Of a DNA stretch of 64,000 bases, positions 8,901-17,876 are shown piece after piece. How positions within the stretch are numbered: the stretch's first letter is position 1; each line of letters starts with the position of its first letter. Location: assembly GCF_900343125.1 (NCBI RefSeq), contig NZ_OPYL01000008.1:1-64000 (forward strand). The letters are read 5' to 3'. Both the position numbers and the translations under genes were made by a program. The stretch is from Dysgonomonas sp. Marseille-P4361. Its GTDB lineage: Bacteria; Bacteroidota; Bacteroidia; Bacteroidales; Dysgonomonadaceae. The notes beneath the pieces were generated by a model, which was not told the DNA's origin, did no database searches, and was given only the letters and a program-made list of their open reading frames with translations.

Positions 8901-10648
8901 GCATGTACATATACTCCTGAAAGAATAGATTTACCATTGTAAGTATAATCTAATGTTTTGTTGCTCTCATCATATACTATCTCCCAATTTCCTTCAGCAA
9001 TAGCCAAATTCCCATCACCATTGAATGTAGCTGTAGCAAACTCACTTCCTTCCTTAGCTTGATCTATTGTCTGTACTCCCCACTCATAAGTTCCTCTAGG
9101 AATATGTAGAGCATATGAAGTCGTATTTATCGCTGTTGACAGATCCGACACTTTAAGTTTTCCTGTAGTTATATCAACAGGAATAATCGTAACGATTTCC
9201 CCTTCTTTATTTTTAATATAAAGATTGTATCGAAGAGCCTGTTCCGGAGTTTCCTTATCACTGCCAGCAGTCCAAGAGAAAATTATTTTACCTGCCGAAT
9301 ATCGAGCTTTCAAGTCTGAAGGAGTTGCAGGCTTCGTATTCTTAGTCAAGTTTCCGTCATTCTTCCATAGTTGTAATGTTGGAGGCCAACCTCCCATTAC
9401 AGAAATATCTAAATAACCATCATTGTCAATATCTTGAGTGCTAACTACTCCTCCAGATCGTACACCCGATATTGAACTTGCTTCTTTAGCGAAAGTCTGA
9501 TCACCATTATTAATATAAAAAGAGGTATGTGTTCCCTGTCCTTCTCCTGTCAACACAAAATCAAGTAATCCATCGGCATTAAAATCAGCCATATCTCCCC
9601 CACCTTTTTGAATAGCAGAGACTCCTAAATCACTTCCTGTTTTTTCTTCATAAGAAATAGTTCCTTCTGTTTGCGATTTATAGAAATACAGGTTTGTATT
9701 AGTAGTCCATTGATCTCCATCTTTACGTTCCCCAGTAGTTATAATATCAAGATAACCATCATTATTTAAATCTCCTACAATAGTTTGCCCTTTCTGAGTC
9801 TGTCCCGCTTTACTTATATCACTAGACCAAGATGTTTTACGAAATGTAGCATCACCTTTATTTAAATAAATAGAGGATAATGCCGTATCAACATCATTAT
9901 TCCAACCGTGAGCAATAATATCAAGGTATCCATCATTATTAAGGTCAGCAAAAACAACTCCTCCTCCTGCAACAGCATCGAAGTTTTTACCTTCTACAAT
10001 TCCCTCTTGCAAAATAAATGTTCCGTTACCTTTATTATTTTTATAAAGAGAAACCTTTTTTACTCCATCTCTATCTCCTGTAACTACAATATCTTTATAT
10101 CCATCGTTATCGTAGTCACCTACAGCTATAACTCCAGCATATTGACCTTCTTGTCCCGGAAATAATCCTTCAAGCCCTGTATTATTAACAAGTTCCAACT
10201 TGTAATTCCCTTTTTCTCCTCTATTCTTATATAAATGGAAAAACAGATCTTCGGATTTATTACTATTTTCATCACCTGTTGTGCCCATATATAGCAGGTC
10301 AAGATAACCATCATTGTTGTAATCTATCCAACTAAAAACAGTATTGTAAACCCCATCAACTTTTAATCCCAGAGTGCTTAGATCTGCTATGTTATTAAAT
10401 CCTGATGAGGAGTTAGTCATTAAAATACCATGCTGATCCCAATTCTCGGCTCTTCCAAGAGCAACCATATCCAGATAGCCATCATTATTGTAGTCCCCCC
10501 AAGTAAAATTTCCTCGAAATATTTGAGGAACCTCCGATGGCGTTACATTTGAGAATTTTGGAAATTCTACCTGAGCCTGTAAATTTACGAAAGAAGTAAG
10601 TAACAGACTTAGTATTGCCAAGCCTTGTATTAATATGTTTTTTTTCAT
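5948..10648 (-). CDS. T9SS-exported multidomain enzyme: FG-GAP propeller, FN3, GH36-like clan D hydrolase, Ig-like domain
   Basis: This 1566-residue protein is predicted to be extracellular. A signal peptide (1-25) precedes seven FG-GAP/VCBS-type repeats at roughly 40-435, with calcium-binding loops such as DYNNDGYLD. A fibronectin-III-like region follows (about 437-540), then a beta-sandwich and TIM-barrel hydrolase (about 550-1210), an Ig-like domain (about 1218-1300), further beta domains, and a T9SS sorting domain beginning near NAYPNP (about 1492). The hydrolase has FGWNSW, a KLDF motif with candidate nucleophile Asp957, and RISCDTWG with candidate acid/base Asp1019, as in GH27/GH36 enzymes. 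The catalytic half closely resembles the lipoprotein encoded at 24657-26759. Alpha-galactosidase activity is likely but unproven. It lies 22 bp after the GH36 gene in the operon. Confidence 0.85.
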   Translation of the reverse strand: MKKNILIQGLAILSLLLTSFVNLQAQVEFPKFSNVTPSEVPQIFRGNFTWGDYNNDGYLDMVALGRAENWDQHGILMTNSSSGFNNIADLSTLGLKVDGVYNTVFSWIDYNNDGYLDLLYMGTTGDENSNKSEDLFFHLYKNRGEKGNYKLELVNNTGLEGLFPGQEGQYAGVIAVGDYDNDGYKDIVVTGDRDGVKKVSLYKNNKGNGTFILQEGIVEGKNFDAVAGGGVVFADLNNDGYLDIIAHGWNNDVDTALSSIYLNKGDATFRKTSWSSDISKAGQTQKGQTIVGDLNNDGYLDIITTGERKDGDQWTTNTNLYFYKSQTEGTISYEEKTGSDLGVSAIQKGGGDMADFNADGLLDFVLTGEGQGTHTSFYINNGDQTFAKEASSISGVRSGGVVSTQDIDNDGYLDISVMGGWPPTLQLWKNDGNLTKNTKPATPSDLKARYSAGKIIFSWTAGSDKETPEQALRYNLYIKNKEGEIVTIIPVDITTGKLKVSDLSTAINTTSYALHIPRGTYEWGVQTIDQAKEGSEFATATFNGDGNLAIAEGNWEIVYDESNKTLDYTYNGKSILSGVYVHAKTNTKTLKSSDYEIPTLDKESISDKFGSGTKYTLTYAGQDANLEQVFYFYPGKDYFLTEAYVQSDNSISSNYIAPVVTTTRNAFLPQSSDNRVLTVPFDNDGFVRYGSYPLSTDSVSFEVTSIFNGKQRDGLVIGSVEHDVWKTGVRFSTKDNRYIDYLECFGGITHKLTRDINSSTKKEHGSISGKSLKSPKVLVGYFEDWRKGMEAYADANATIAPPRKWEKATPFGWNSWSGMETKVNYEGVTDVSDFIKNELSPKSFDSDAVYIGLDSWWNENFTEQQLIDFVKHCEANGQKAGIYMTPFSDWWGDDGAERAMEGTNGKYKYKDAYLYSNGKPIKIESKALDPTHPGTKMMMKYNIDRFKAWGFKYIKLDFINNATLEADSFYEEGVTTGVQAYNHGMQYLVDLCGEDIFLALSIAPTFPAQYGHSKRISCDTWGQMSEHESHTGYMLNSLSFGWWLDRVYAFNDGDHLIFHDRESRKLYKEGENRARITSGAITGLYMLGDNLSLKGSYPGSQEIRDRNLQIATNAEINAIAKLGKSFYPVEGYLASGYDRSESFFMLEEGNYTYLAIFNFKDNAALEGSIELSRLGVESGLIKEIKELWTGQIVEVEDNDIPYSVPSQDVRVFKIEREVEVATKPSITSQPKSLEVFTDQSVTFSVEASGGFLTYQWYKNDEVIDKETSRFLNINSAKLEDSGNYHCVVSNTEGSAVSEKASLKVFTRDTKVEAIIVNGDRLKWDDLIGAYSLPCGTNNLSLEIITEELGAKVLYEGQEVDNKTIQLTIDRPGVKTIPFSVQSESNAEIIKSYEFKVEKYFEFGQVVVVRWNNTLIANNNSSTNGGYKFKAYRWFKNGTEIGNKASYSAGPRKDMLLDNKASYYLEVTTTDDEVLRTCAENIELKPMGVNAYPNPITMFEPLNVEVDLDDELLNNAVIEIYNFQGVCFSSKRVEGKTTTVNMPTSSGIYMVKVKSGGFVETLKIIVK

Positions 10649-10670
10649 AAATATTGATTTTCAGAGTATA

Positions 10671-12851
10671 CTATAAACCAACTGCCGTTATTTCCAATAT
10701 ACGGCTACTTAATCTATCTTTAGTAAAAAGGTCTAAGCCTACTTTCATCAGATATTCTCCGGAGAAAGTCTTTTCATTACAAGATAATTTAGATGTTTTA
10801 CCAGGCATTAGATTTATTTCTTTAACCCGGTATGATTTATTTTTATCCAGACCTTGCAGTTTTAGATTCTTAAGATTGTCTGCATATCTTGGGAAAATAT
10901 CATATACATATAAGACTGCTTTATCCTTTGGTTCATCTACATACATAACTGAAGCGTGATTGCCTTCGTATGGAGATGCCAAACGATATATATCACCATC
11001 ATAAATTACTTCTTTCAGATTATTGTAATTCTTAACAGCGTCTTTACAGAAGGTCTGATCGTCTTTTGATAGTTCTTTTATATTGATATCAAAACCTAGC
11101 TTGCACATCATTGCAACATCTGTTCGGAATTTAACACTAGTGTCTTTATTCCAGCTTGTCACATGTGCAGCCATAGCCTTAGCAGGGAAAAACTGAGAAT
11201 ATCCCCATTGGATAAAGATTCTCTCAATAGGATCAGTATTGTCGCTACACCAAAATTCTGTAAAGTATTGCAAAGCATCGTAGTCTGAACGACCTCCACC
11301 TCCAGAACAAAGCATCATAGGCAGGTTTGGATATTTTGCTTTTATTCTATCCAATACATTGTATAGACCTTTTACATATTCTATGTACAGATTGTTTTGC
11401 TTATCTTTTAAGTATGGAGAATATATATTCGTTATCGGGCTATTACAATCCCATTTAAAATAGGCTATATCTGGATTTTCTGTCATTAGATTATCTATTA
11501 CAGAGAAAGCATGATCTTGTACCTTCGGATTACTTAAGTCCAAAACCAATTGATTTCTGAAATAGTAAGGTTCTCTATTTGGTAATTGGATAACCCAATC
11601 CGGATGTTTTTCATATAGCTCACTCTTCGAATTTACCATTTCCGGCTCTACCCATATACCAAACTTAACACCTGCTTCTTTCGCTGTTTTCACTAAACCT
11701 GGGACTCCGTTAGGTAGTTTATTCTTTGTGACTTGCCAATCTCCTAACCCTTGAGTATCGCTATGACGTGGATACTTGTTTCCAAACCATCCATCATCGA
11801 GCAAGAACATATCCACTCCAAGATCTTTGGCTTCTTTCATCAGACCGGCTAATTTAGTTTCGTCAAAATCAAAGTATGTTGCTTCCCAGTTATTCAATAA
11901 AGATAGGCGATCTCCTTCTCCATCTTTCAACTGATACTTGCGAGCCCAACGGTGGAGGTTGCGACTACCTTGTCCTTTACCCTGATTGCTTAGAGTAAAG
12001 ATAAACTCCGGAGTCTTAAAGACTTCGTTCGGTTCTAAAACATAATGAGACGCCTCTGGGTTGATTCCCGAAATTACACGAAGATTATCCAAATTATCCA
12101 CCTCGAATGTGAATCGGAAGTTTCCAGTCCAAGCCAATGTACCCATCAGCACTACTCCTTCATTTTCTCTTGCTGCCTGGTCTAAACCTACTGTAAAGAA
12201 GGGAGAAACAAACATATTTGCTCTTGCTCCTAGTTTAGTATCTAAAATTTTCTTTCCAAAATTTAACTGTTGAGTACTTTCACGAACTTCATTTGCCCAA
12301 TCTCCGCTAAACTCTGTCAAATGATAAGACGAGTTTCGGAAATAAAGCATTGATGAAGCATATTGTTTTATAGAAACAGCTTTCTTTTCTTTATGAACAA
12401 TCTCAGTCCATGATTTTATAACATTTTCTTTTGCAAAGGTTGTATAATACAGCTTCACTTCCACCGGATAAAGATCATCCCTTAAAGTGATAATTGTTTC
12501 TTCTACGTTGTTATCTATCTTTTTAGATGTATGTGAAACGTATTTCAATATTGAAGTTAAATTTCCATCATTATGCTCAATAGAAAAAGCCGGCTCAAAA
12601 TAAGAGTCAGCACCGGATACAGGATAAGTTTCCCAACTCATTCCATCTGTTTTCTCTTTCAAAGGAATATTCGTATAGTCTGAAGGAGAAGAAAACTTTT
12701 CCCCTAAATATAATTGAAACAGGCGTCCATTTTTCCCGGTTTGTAACACTAAATCCGTCTGATCTGTAGAAATTCTAATTGTTATAGGATCTGCTTTGAT
12801 TGTACTAATACCAATTAGCAACATCAATAAAATAATTGTTTTCTTTATCAT
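10671..12851 (-). CDS. GH36 alpha-galactosidase
   Basis: This classical GH36 enzyme would hydrolyse terminal alpha-1,6-galactosyl residues of oligosaccharides or galactomannan by retention. A signal peptide (MIKKTIILLMLLIGISTIKA) indicates periplasmic location. The N-terminal beta-supersandwich (about 25-320) is followed by the TIM barrel with LLDDGWFG, GIWVEPEM, KWDCN and CSDNTDP. Catalytic residues are Asp468 (nucleophile, in KWDCN) and Asp537 (acid/base, in SDNTDP). Length (726) is normal. It follows the SusD gene by 66 bp, an interval containing a GC-rich hairpin, and precedes the T9SS hydrolase by 22 bp. It is the clearest indication that this locus processes alpha-galactosides. Confidence 0.95.
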   Translation of the reverse strand: MIKKTIILLMLLIGISTIKADPITIRISTDQTDLVLQTGKNGRLFQLYLGEKFSSPSDYTNIPLKEKTDGMSWETYPVSGADSYFEPAFSIEHNDGNLTSILKYVSHTSKKIDNNVEETIITLRDDLYPVEVKLYYTTFAKENVIKSWTEIVHKEKKAVSIKQYASSMLYFRNSSYHLTEFSGDWANEVRESTQQLNFGKKILDTKLGARANMFVSPFFTVGLDQAARENEGVVLMGTLAWTGNFRFTFEVDNLDNLRVISGINPEASHYVLEPNEVFKTPEFIFTLSNQGKGQGSRNLHRWARKYQLKDGEGDRLSLLNNWEATYFDFDETKLAGLMKEAKDLGVDMFLLDDGWFGNKYPRHSDTQGLGDWQVTKNKLPNGVPGLVKTAKEAGVKFGIWVEPEMVNSKSELYEKHPDWVIQLPNREPYYFRNQLVLDLSNPKVQDHAFSVIDNLMTENPDIAYFKWDCNSPITNIYSPYLKDKQNNLYIEYVKGLYNVLDRIKAKYPNLPMMLCSGGGGRSDYDALQYFTEFWCSDNTDPIERIFIQWGYSQFFPAKAMAAHVTSWNKDTSVKFRTDVAMMCKLGFDINIKELSKDDQTFCKDAVKNYNNLKEVIYDGDIYRLASPYEGNHASVMYVDEPKDKAVLYVYDIFPRYADNLKNLKLQGLDKNKSYRVKEINLMPGKTSKLSCNEKTFSGEYLMKVGLDLFTKDRLSSRILEITAVGL

Positions 12852-12863
12852 AGCTTTAATTTA

Positions 12864-12891
12864 CCCCTCTGCCGTAAAAACAGCAGAGGGG
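12864..12891 (-). other. Intergenic hairpin between the SusD and GH36 genes
   Basis: CCCCTCTGC and GCAGAGGGG form a nine-base perfect stem with a ten-base loop, about a dozen bases before the GH36 start. No T-tract follows on the transcribed strand, so it is unlikely to be a simple terminator. A role in mRNA stability or partial attenuation after SusCD would be typical of such loci. A stem with the same core occurs at 30175-30194. Confidence 0.6.
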
Positions 12892-12917
12892 AGTTATATT
12901 TATTTTACTTAATTTGA

Positions 12918-14483
12918 TTATCTATAGCCTGGGTTCTGATCTTCTCTTGATATATCTTCGTTAAGATCGATTTCTGTATTTGGAATAGGTAATCTCATAT
13001 GAAACTCTTGGATTAAACCTGCTTCTCTAGCCCATCTATTACGTTCTTTCACCAACTCAACATATTTTCCTGTACGAATTAAGTCGATACGACGCCAGTA
13101 TTCTGCAAATAGTTCGCGAATTCGTTCGTCCATTATTTTGTCTCTGAACTCGTCCTTAGACATAGTCTTCCATGCCTTATCCTCAGGTAATGTTCCACCC
13201 CAAGCACGAGCTCTTACTTCGTTTACTACGGCGATTGCTTCTTCAGTCTTATCTAATTCGTTCAAACATTCAGCATAACACAGCTTTATATCTGCCAAGC
13301 GTAAAATGTGAATATTTTTACCCGAATGCCACATATTATTTATTCCTAATCCAGAATTTTCATCAGTGCGAAAATCTTCATATTTCTTGATATGCGGTTT
13401 TAACTCATCATGTTCATCACCAAGATCTTCCCAGAGAATATTACTATAGTCAGGAGTAACCCCGTTGTAAGTAAAATCGTAACGAATACTTTCTTCTTTA
13501 CGCAAATCTCCTTCTTCCCACAAGCCTCCGTTTTCTACAGTTTCATAAGCAAATTCTGTAGGAAGAATTTTATCATAACCAGAAAAACTACATTTATCTC
13601 CGAAGAAAGACTGTACTGCTCTAGAACCTATTTGAAATTGTATCTTATTATTATTGGGACTTGTTGTACTATACTGCAATGCAAGTATAGACTCAGCTGT
13701 ATTAGGTTTGTTGTAGTCGAAAAGATCAGCGAAAGCAACGAGCTGATATGAATCCATCATTTGCTCAAAACATTCTTTTGCCTTACTGAAATCACGCAAA
13801 CCTGTTTCTTCAGGAGCTGACATATAAACTTTTCCCAACATAGCCCAAGCGGCTCCACGAGTTACTCTGCCCGAAGTATTTGTCTCAGGACTATATTCTG
13901 TAGCTCTCGTAAAATCTTCTATTATAAATTCCCATACATCTTTAAGTGGTTGGCGACCATCTCCTAACTCAAGATCTCTATCTCTGTCTTTTATTGGAAT
14001 TTCTCCCCAATACATAGTCATTTCGAAACTAAAGAATCCTCGTAAGAAGCTTGCTTCTCCCATCAAATGAGCTGCTAGTGAGCCTTCGGTCAAGTCAAAA
14101 GAGTTAAGACCTTTGATAATCTTAGCAGCCTCATTGATCATAGGCCAACGCGAATCCCATTGATTTTTATTATAACCCAATTCTCCGTTAAGATTTGTAT
14201 CAAATCGGTCAAAAGCTGCTTTTGTTGGCTCAGACTTCATTTGAAATGCACCTTGTTGCACCTCATCAGTTCCCATCATCATAATCAGTCCGGCCTCGTC
14301 TGATCTAATATCTCCCCATCTTGTATAAACTCCCTTTAGAACTTTTTCGATAGTTTTGACATCTGTATATACCACTTCTTCTTCCAAGTCCTTTTTACTA
14401 CTTTCATCCAAAAAGTCACTACATGAAGTTATAGAAAGAAGAATTAAGGTTAATAACCATATATATCTGTTTATTACTTTCAT
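12918..14483 (-). CDS. SusD/RagB-family surface glycan-binding lipoprotein
   Basis: This SusD-like protein is the lid and glycan-binding partner of the SusC transporter encoded just upstream. A lipoprotein signal ends at SITSC (Cys21), and the following SDFLDE is acidic, as in Bacteroidota surface-export signals, placing it on the cell surface. Helical TPR-like segments include the family pattern LMGEASFLRGFFSFEMTMYWG and, near the C-terminus, LRLADIKLCYAECLNE and RIRELFAEYWRRIDLIRTG. Length (521) is normal. The spacing to the SusC gene is 21 bp. Ligand specificity cannot be read, but neighbouring GH36 and GH36-like genes suggest alpha-galactosylated glycans. Confidence 0.95.
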   Translation of the reverse strand: MKVINRYIWLLTLILLSITSCSDFLDESSKKDLEEEVVYTDVKTIEKVLKGVYTRWGDIRSDEAGLIMMMGTDEVQQGAFQMKSEPTKAAFDRFDTNLNGELGYNKNQWDSRWPMINEAAKIIKGLNSFDLTEGSLAAHLMGEASFLRGFFSFEMTMYWGEIPIKDRDRDLELGDGRQPLKDVWEFIIEDFTRATEYSPETNTSGRVTRGAAWAMLGKVYMSAPEETGLRDFSKAKECFEQMMDSYQLVAFADLFDYNKPNTAESILALQYSTTSPNNNKIQFQIGSRAVQSFFGDKCSFSGYDKILPTEFAYETVENGGLWEEGDLRKEESIRYDFTYNGVTPDYSNILWEDLGDEHDELKPHIKKYEDFRTDENSGLGINNMWHSGKNIHILRLADIKLCYAECLNELDKTEEAIAVVNEVRARAWGGTLPEDKAWKTMSKDEFRDKIMDERIRELFAEYWRRIDLIRTGKYVELVKERNRWAREAGLIQEFHMRLPIPNTEIDLNEDISREDQNPGYR

Positions 14484-14504
14484 TTTATTCTTTTTTTAAT
14501 GTCC

Positions 14505-17500
14505 TTAAAAACTTAAATTAATTCCAAAAACATACATTCTTGAAGGTGGGTATCCCCAATCTCCAAATTCTGGATCTAAACCTTTGTATGGAGTAACAGT
14601 AAATAGATTTGATCCTGTAAAGTACAGTCTCAGATTGTCTACATGCATAGGTGTAGTCAATTTCTTTGGAAAAGAATAAGAGAGTGTCAATGTTGACATC
14701 CTCAGATAAGAGGCATCTTGAATCGACATATCTAATTCATGAGGATTGTAACGATTGTAACCGCTTGCATTAGTTATCACTTTAGGTATAGATGTATCTG
14801 TATTCTCAGGAGTCCATCGATCTAACAAATCTGTAGTTGCTATACCCATACCAACACTACCGAGTAACGTTTCGTAATAGTTCGATATTTTTTTGGCTCC
14901 ATATGAATAGGTAAATACAGCAGAAAGAGAAAGCCCCTTGTAAGAAACATCGGTAGAGAATCCTCCATAAAATTTAGGATCTTTTTTACCTACAATCACT
15001 CTATCGTATTGGTCTACTACACCATCAGGTGTACCATCAGGCCCTGACAAATCCTGAGCAAATAAATCTCCCAATTCTACAGTCTTTCCATTATAGTCAA
15101 GCCCCTGCCATAGATTACGATTCCACTCTTGAGCAATACCTCCCGACTTTAGAATATAAATATTATTCAAAGATTCGTTTAAGAAAATATTTCCTTCACG
15201 GCCATCGTTGCGTATATACTGAATATCACCATATAAGCTTTTTATTTCGTTTTTGTCGAAAGAGATATTACCGGCGACATTCCAGCTAAATTCTCTGTTT
15301 TTTATAATATCGGCACTCAGAGAGATTTCAACTCCTTTATTACGCAAAGATCCAATATTCTCCCATGTATTTGTATAACCAGTAGATGTTGCCAAATTTC
15401 GCCTTAACAGCAAATCATCATTGTCTATAAAGAATGCATCTACAGACACATTTAGACGAGACTTTAGAAATACCATATCAAGTCCTATATTTGTTTGTTT
15501 TTGTTTCTCCCAAGTTAATAAAGGAGTACCTCTCAGTCCATCATTATATAGATCCGACGACGGTACTTCTGTTCCATCTTCAGTAACAGTGACCCCTATT
15601 TTAGACTTATACAATGAGCGATAGGCATATTCTGCAATATCTTGGTTACCTACAATACCATACCCTACTCGAAATTTAAGTTGGTCAAATAGTGTTTGAT
15701 CTTCCATAAAGCTTTCTTCCGCAATATTCCATGCTGCTGAGAAAGAAGGAAAGATACCCCAACGCTCTCCAGGTGCAAATTTGGAAGAACCATCATAACG
15801 TGCAGTTCCTGTAAACAAGTAGCGTCCATCATAACTATAATTCGCTCTTACGAAATAAGATAACAAGGTACTTGCATTAAAGTCCGAACCAAGGCTGGAT
15901 TTTTCTAAAGCAGCTGCACCTCCAAGGTTATAATACAATTGTGCATCTGTTGCAAATCGTTCTCCTTGTATCTTTGTATAATTTGACATTCTACGACTTG
16001 CCGTTGTACCTAATATAGCCGATACTTTATGTTTCTCTTTAAAAGTATTATTGAATGAAATGGTATTATCCCATTGCCAGCTTAAGTCACTCCATCTTTC
16101 ATGTTTTGCTCTCGCGTCGCCACTAGTATGTCTAATCGATTCTTGAATATTACTTGGAGTAAACTCGAACCAAGACTGATCTCCATAATCCAAAGAAAAA
16201 GTTGAGCGTACATCAAACATCTTCATAATATTTGCACTGATATAATTAGATGAAGTTATACGATTACGAATTCTTTTTCGAGTAATATCTTGAGAGTTGA
16301 AAGGATTATAATTATTGTTACTTTCTTCACTAAGAGCTCTATAATAGAGTGTCAGGTACTGTTCATTGTATTTCGTCGCAGGATCACTATAAGGAGCATA
16401 ATCCAATAGAGGATTAGCATACATCGACTTATTAAATACATCATCGGAAGGAATGTCATCTTCCAGCCTATTATATCCGGTACTAGTACCTACCTTCAAC
16501 CATGGTTTGATTTGATAATCGGCGTTAATTCTTCCATTGTATTTATCTTGAAGGGTTCCTTTAACCATTCCGTCAACATTAGCATAGCCAAAACTCAAAT
16601 AAAAAGAGCTTTTATCTGTACCTCCTGAAAAACTTAAAGAGTGATTCTGTTCTATTCCTGTTTGAGTAAACTGATCAAGCCAATCATAGTTGCCTCCTGC
16701 TTGCCACGAATTAAACTCCTGCTCTGAGAAAGCAATCCCCGGTTTCATCAAAGTATTATCAATATATTCTTGACGATTTGCTCCAGGGTTATTATACATA
16801 TAGCCATTTGCAAAGGCATCAACGCGCAGTTCTGCTAGCTGACTTCCTGAAAGAGTTTTAGGACGATTAGCAAATTTAGAAAAACCTACCCACCCGTCAT
16901 ATGTTACTTTTCCTACTCCACTGTGTCCTTTTTTTGTTGTTACCAGAATAACTCCATTAGCTCCCTTTGAACCGTACAAGGCTGTAGCTGAAGCATCCTT
17001 TAGAACTTGTACTGATTCTACATCATTCAGATTGACAGAATTAAATCCTCCCTGATTATTTTCTATCACCATACCATCTACAACATAGATAGGATTAGAC
17101 CCTGAATTGATTGTGTTTGTTCCTCTAATTTTCAAAGAAGTATCGTCACTTGGTTTTACCGAAGGGTTCACAAATACTCCGGATACACGTCCTTGAAGAG
17201 CTTCATTGATATTAGTCACTGGTCGTTCTACTAGCGTCTTACTATTGACCTGCCCTACAGCCCCGGTCAAATCGCTTTTTTTCATAACAGCTCCAACAAC
17301 TACAACTTCATCTAACAGTTGAGAATCTTCAACCATTAAGATATTAAGGAATGTATTGTCTTTAATTTCTACTTCTTGGCTAACGTATCCTATCATAGAA
17401 AAATGTAGTTTTGTTCCTCCATCAACTTCGATAGAAAACTTACCATCAATATCTGTCATTGTTCCTGTTGTTGCATTTGGTATCACTACAGATACTCCTA

Positions 17501-17651
17501 CAAGAGGTCCAAGTTCGTCCTGCACTATTCCTGTTATTTTTAGCTTAGATTGTACTATATCATTCTCCGATGCGGATAATGGAATAGTAAACAGAGCAAG
17601 TAACAAAAGAGTACAGCATAAGGCTGAAAATAATTTGTCCTTTATTCGCAT
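14505..17651 (-). CDS. SusC/RagA-family TonB-dependent outer-membrane transporter
   Basis: This is the outer-membrane importer of the first locus, powered by TonB. After the signal peptide come a carboxypeptidase-D-like domain (KITGIVQDELGPLVGVSVV), the TonB-box-like region near LLDEVVVVGA, a plug with SGSNPIYVVDGM and a long 22-stranded barrel ending in an aromatic residue (GINLSF). Length (1048) is normal for the family. It is the first gene of a five-gene minus-strand operon with gaps of 21, 66, 22 and 18 bp. The 225-bp interval upstream separates it from the GH95 gene. I could not identify a convincing TAnnTTTG element there. Confidence 0.96.
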   Translation of the reverse strand: MRIKDKLFSALCCTLLLLALFTIPLSASENDIVQSKLKITGIVQDELGPLVGVSVVIPNATTGTMTDIDGKFSIEVDGGTKLHFSMIGYVSQEVEIKDNTFLNILMVEDSQLLDEVVVVGAVMKKSDLTGAVGQVNSKTLVERPVTNINEALQGRVSGVFVNPSVKPSDDTSLKIRGTNTINSGSNPIYVVDGMVIENNQGGFNSVNLNDVESVQVLKDASATALYGSKGANGVILVTTKKGHSGVGKVTYDGWVGFSKFANRPKTLSGSQLAELRVDAFANGYMYNNPGANRQEYIDNTLMKPGIAFSEQEFNSWQAGGNYDWLDQFTQTGIEQNHSLSFSGGTDKSSFYLSFGYANVDGMVKGTLQDKYNGRINADYQIKPWLKVGTSTGYNRLEDDIPSDDVFNKSMYANPLLDYAPYSDPATKYNEQYLTLYYRALSEESNNNYNPFNSQDITRKRIRNRITSSNYISANIMKMFDVRSTFSLDYGDQSWFEFTPSNIQESIRHTSGDARAKHERWSDLSWQWDNTISFNNTFKEKHKVSAILGTTASRRMSNYTKIQGERFATDAQLYYNLGGAAALEKSSLGSDFNASTLLSYFVRANYSYDGRYLFTGTARYDGSSKFAPGERWGIFPSFSAAWNIAEESFMEDQTLFDQLKFRVGYGIVGNQDIAEYAYRSLYKSKIGVTVTEDGTEVPSSDLYNDGLRGTPLLTWEKQKQTNIGLDMVFLKSRLNVSVDAFFIDNDDLLLRRNLATSTGYTNTWENIGSLRNKGVEISLSADIIKNREFSWNVAGNISFDKNEIKSLYGDIQYIRNDGREGNIFLNESLNNIYILKSGGIAQEWNRNLWQGLDYNGKTVELGDLFAQDLSGPDGTPDGVVDQYDRVIVGKKDPKFYGGFSTDVSYKGLSLSAVFTYSYGAKKISNYYETLLGSVGMGIATTDLLDRWTPENTDTSIPKVITNASGYNRYNPHELDMSIQDASYLRMSTLTLSYSFPKKLTTPMHVDNLRLYFTGSNLFTVTPYKGLDPEFGDWGYPPSRMYVFGINLSF

Positions 17652-17876
17652 AATTCGTTTGGTATTAAATAAAAATGTTTAAATAGTTTTAATTTAAAGA
17701 GAGTATATTTCTCATAGATATTACCAGTTACATAGAACAAATAGAATTATAAAAAAGCAAAAACCACAATTCCTGAATCCAAAAGAATAGCATGATTGTT
17801 TAAGTATCTTGATCCTTTTCTGTATTTATACATTTACTCTATTATTTTCTACATTTGTTTTATTTGCACTTAGTTT

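Noticed and set aside
17652-17876. Promoter for the SusC operon in the interval before GH95
   Set aside because: No clean TAnnTTTG match was found on the minus strand, so no site is listed.
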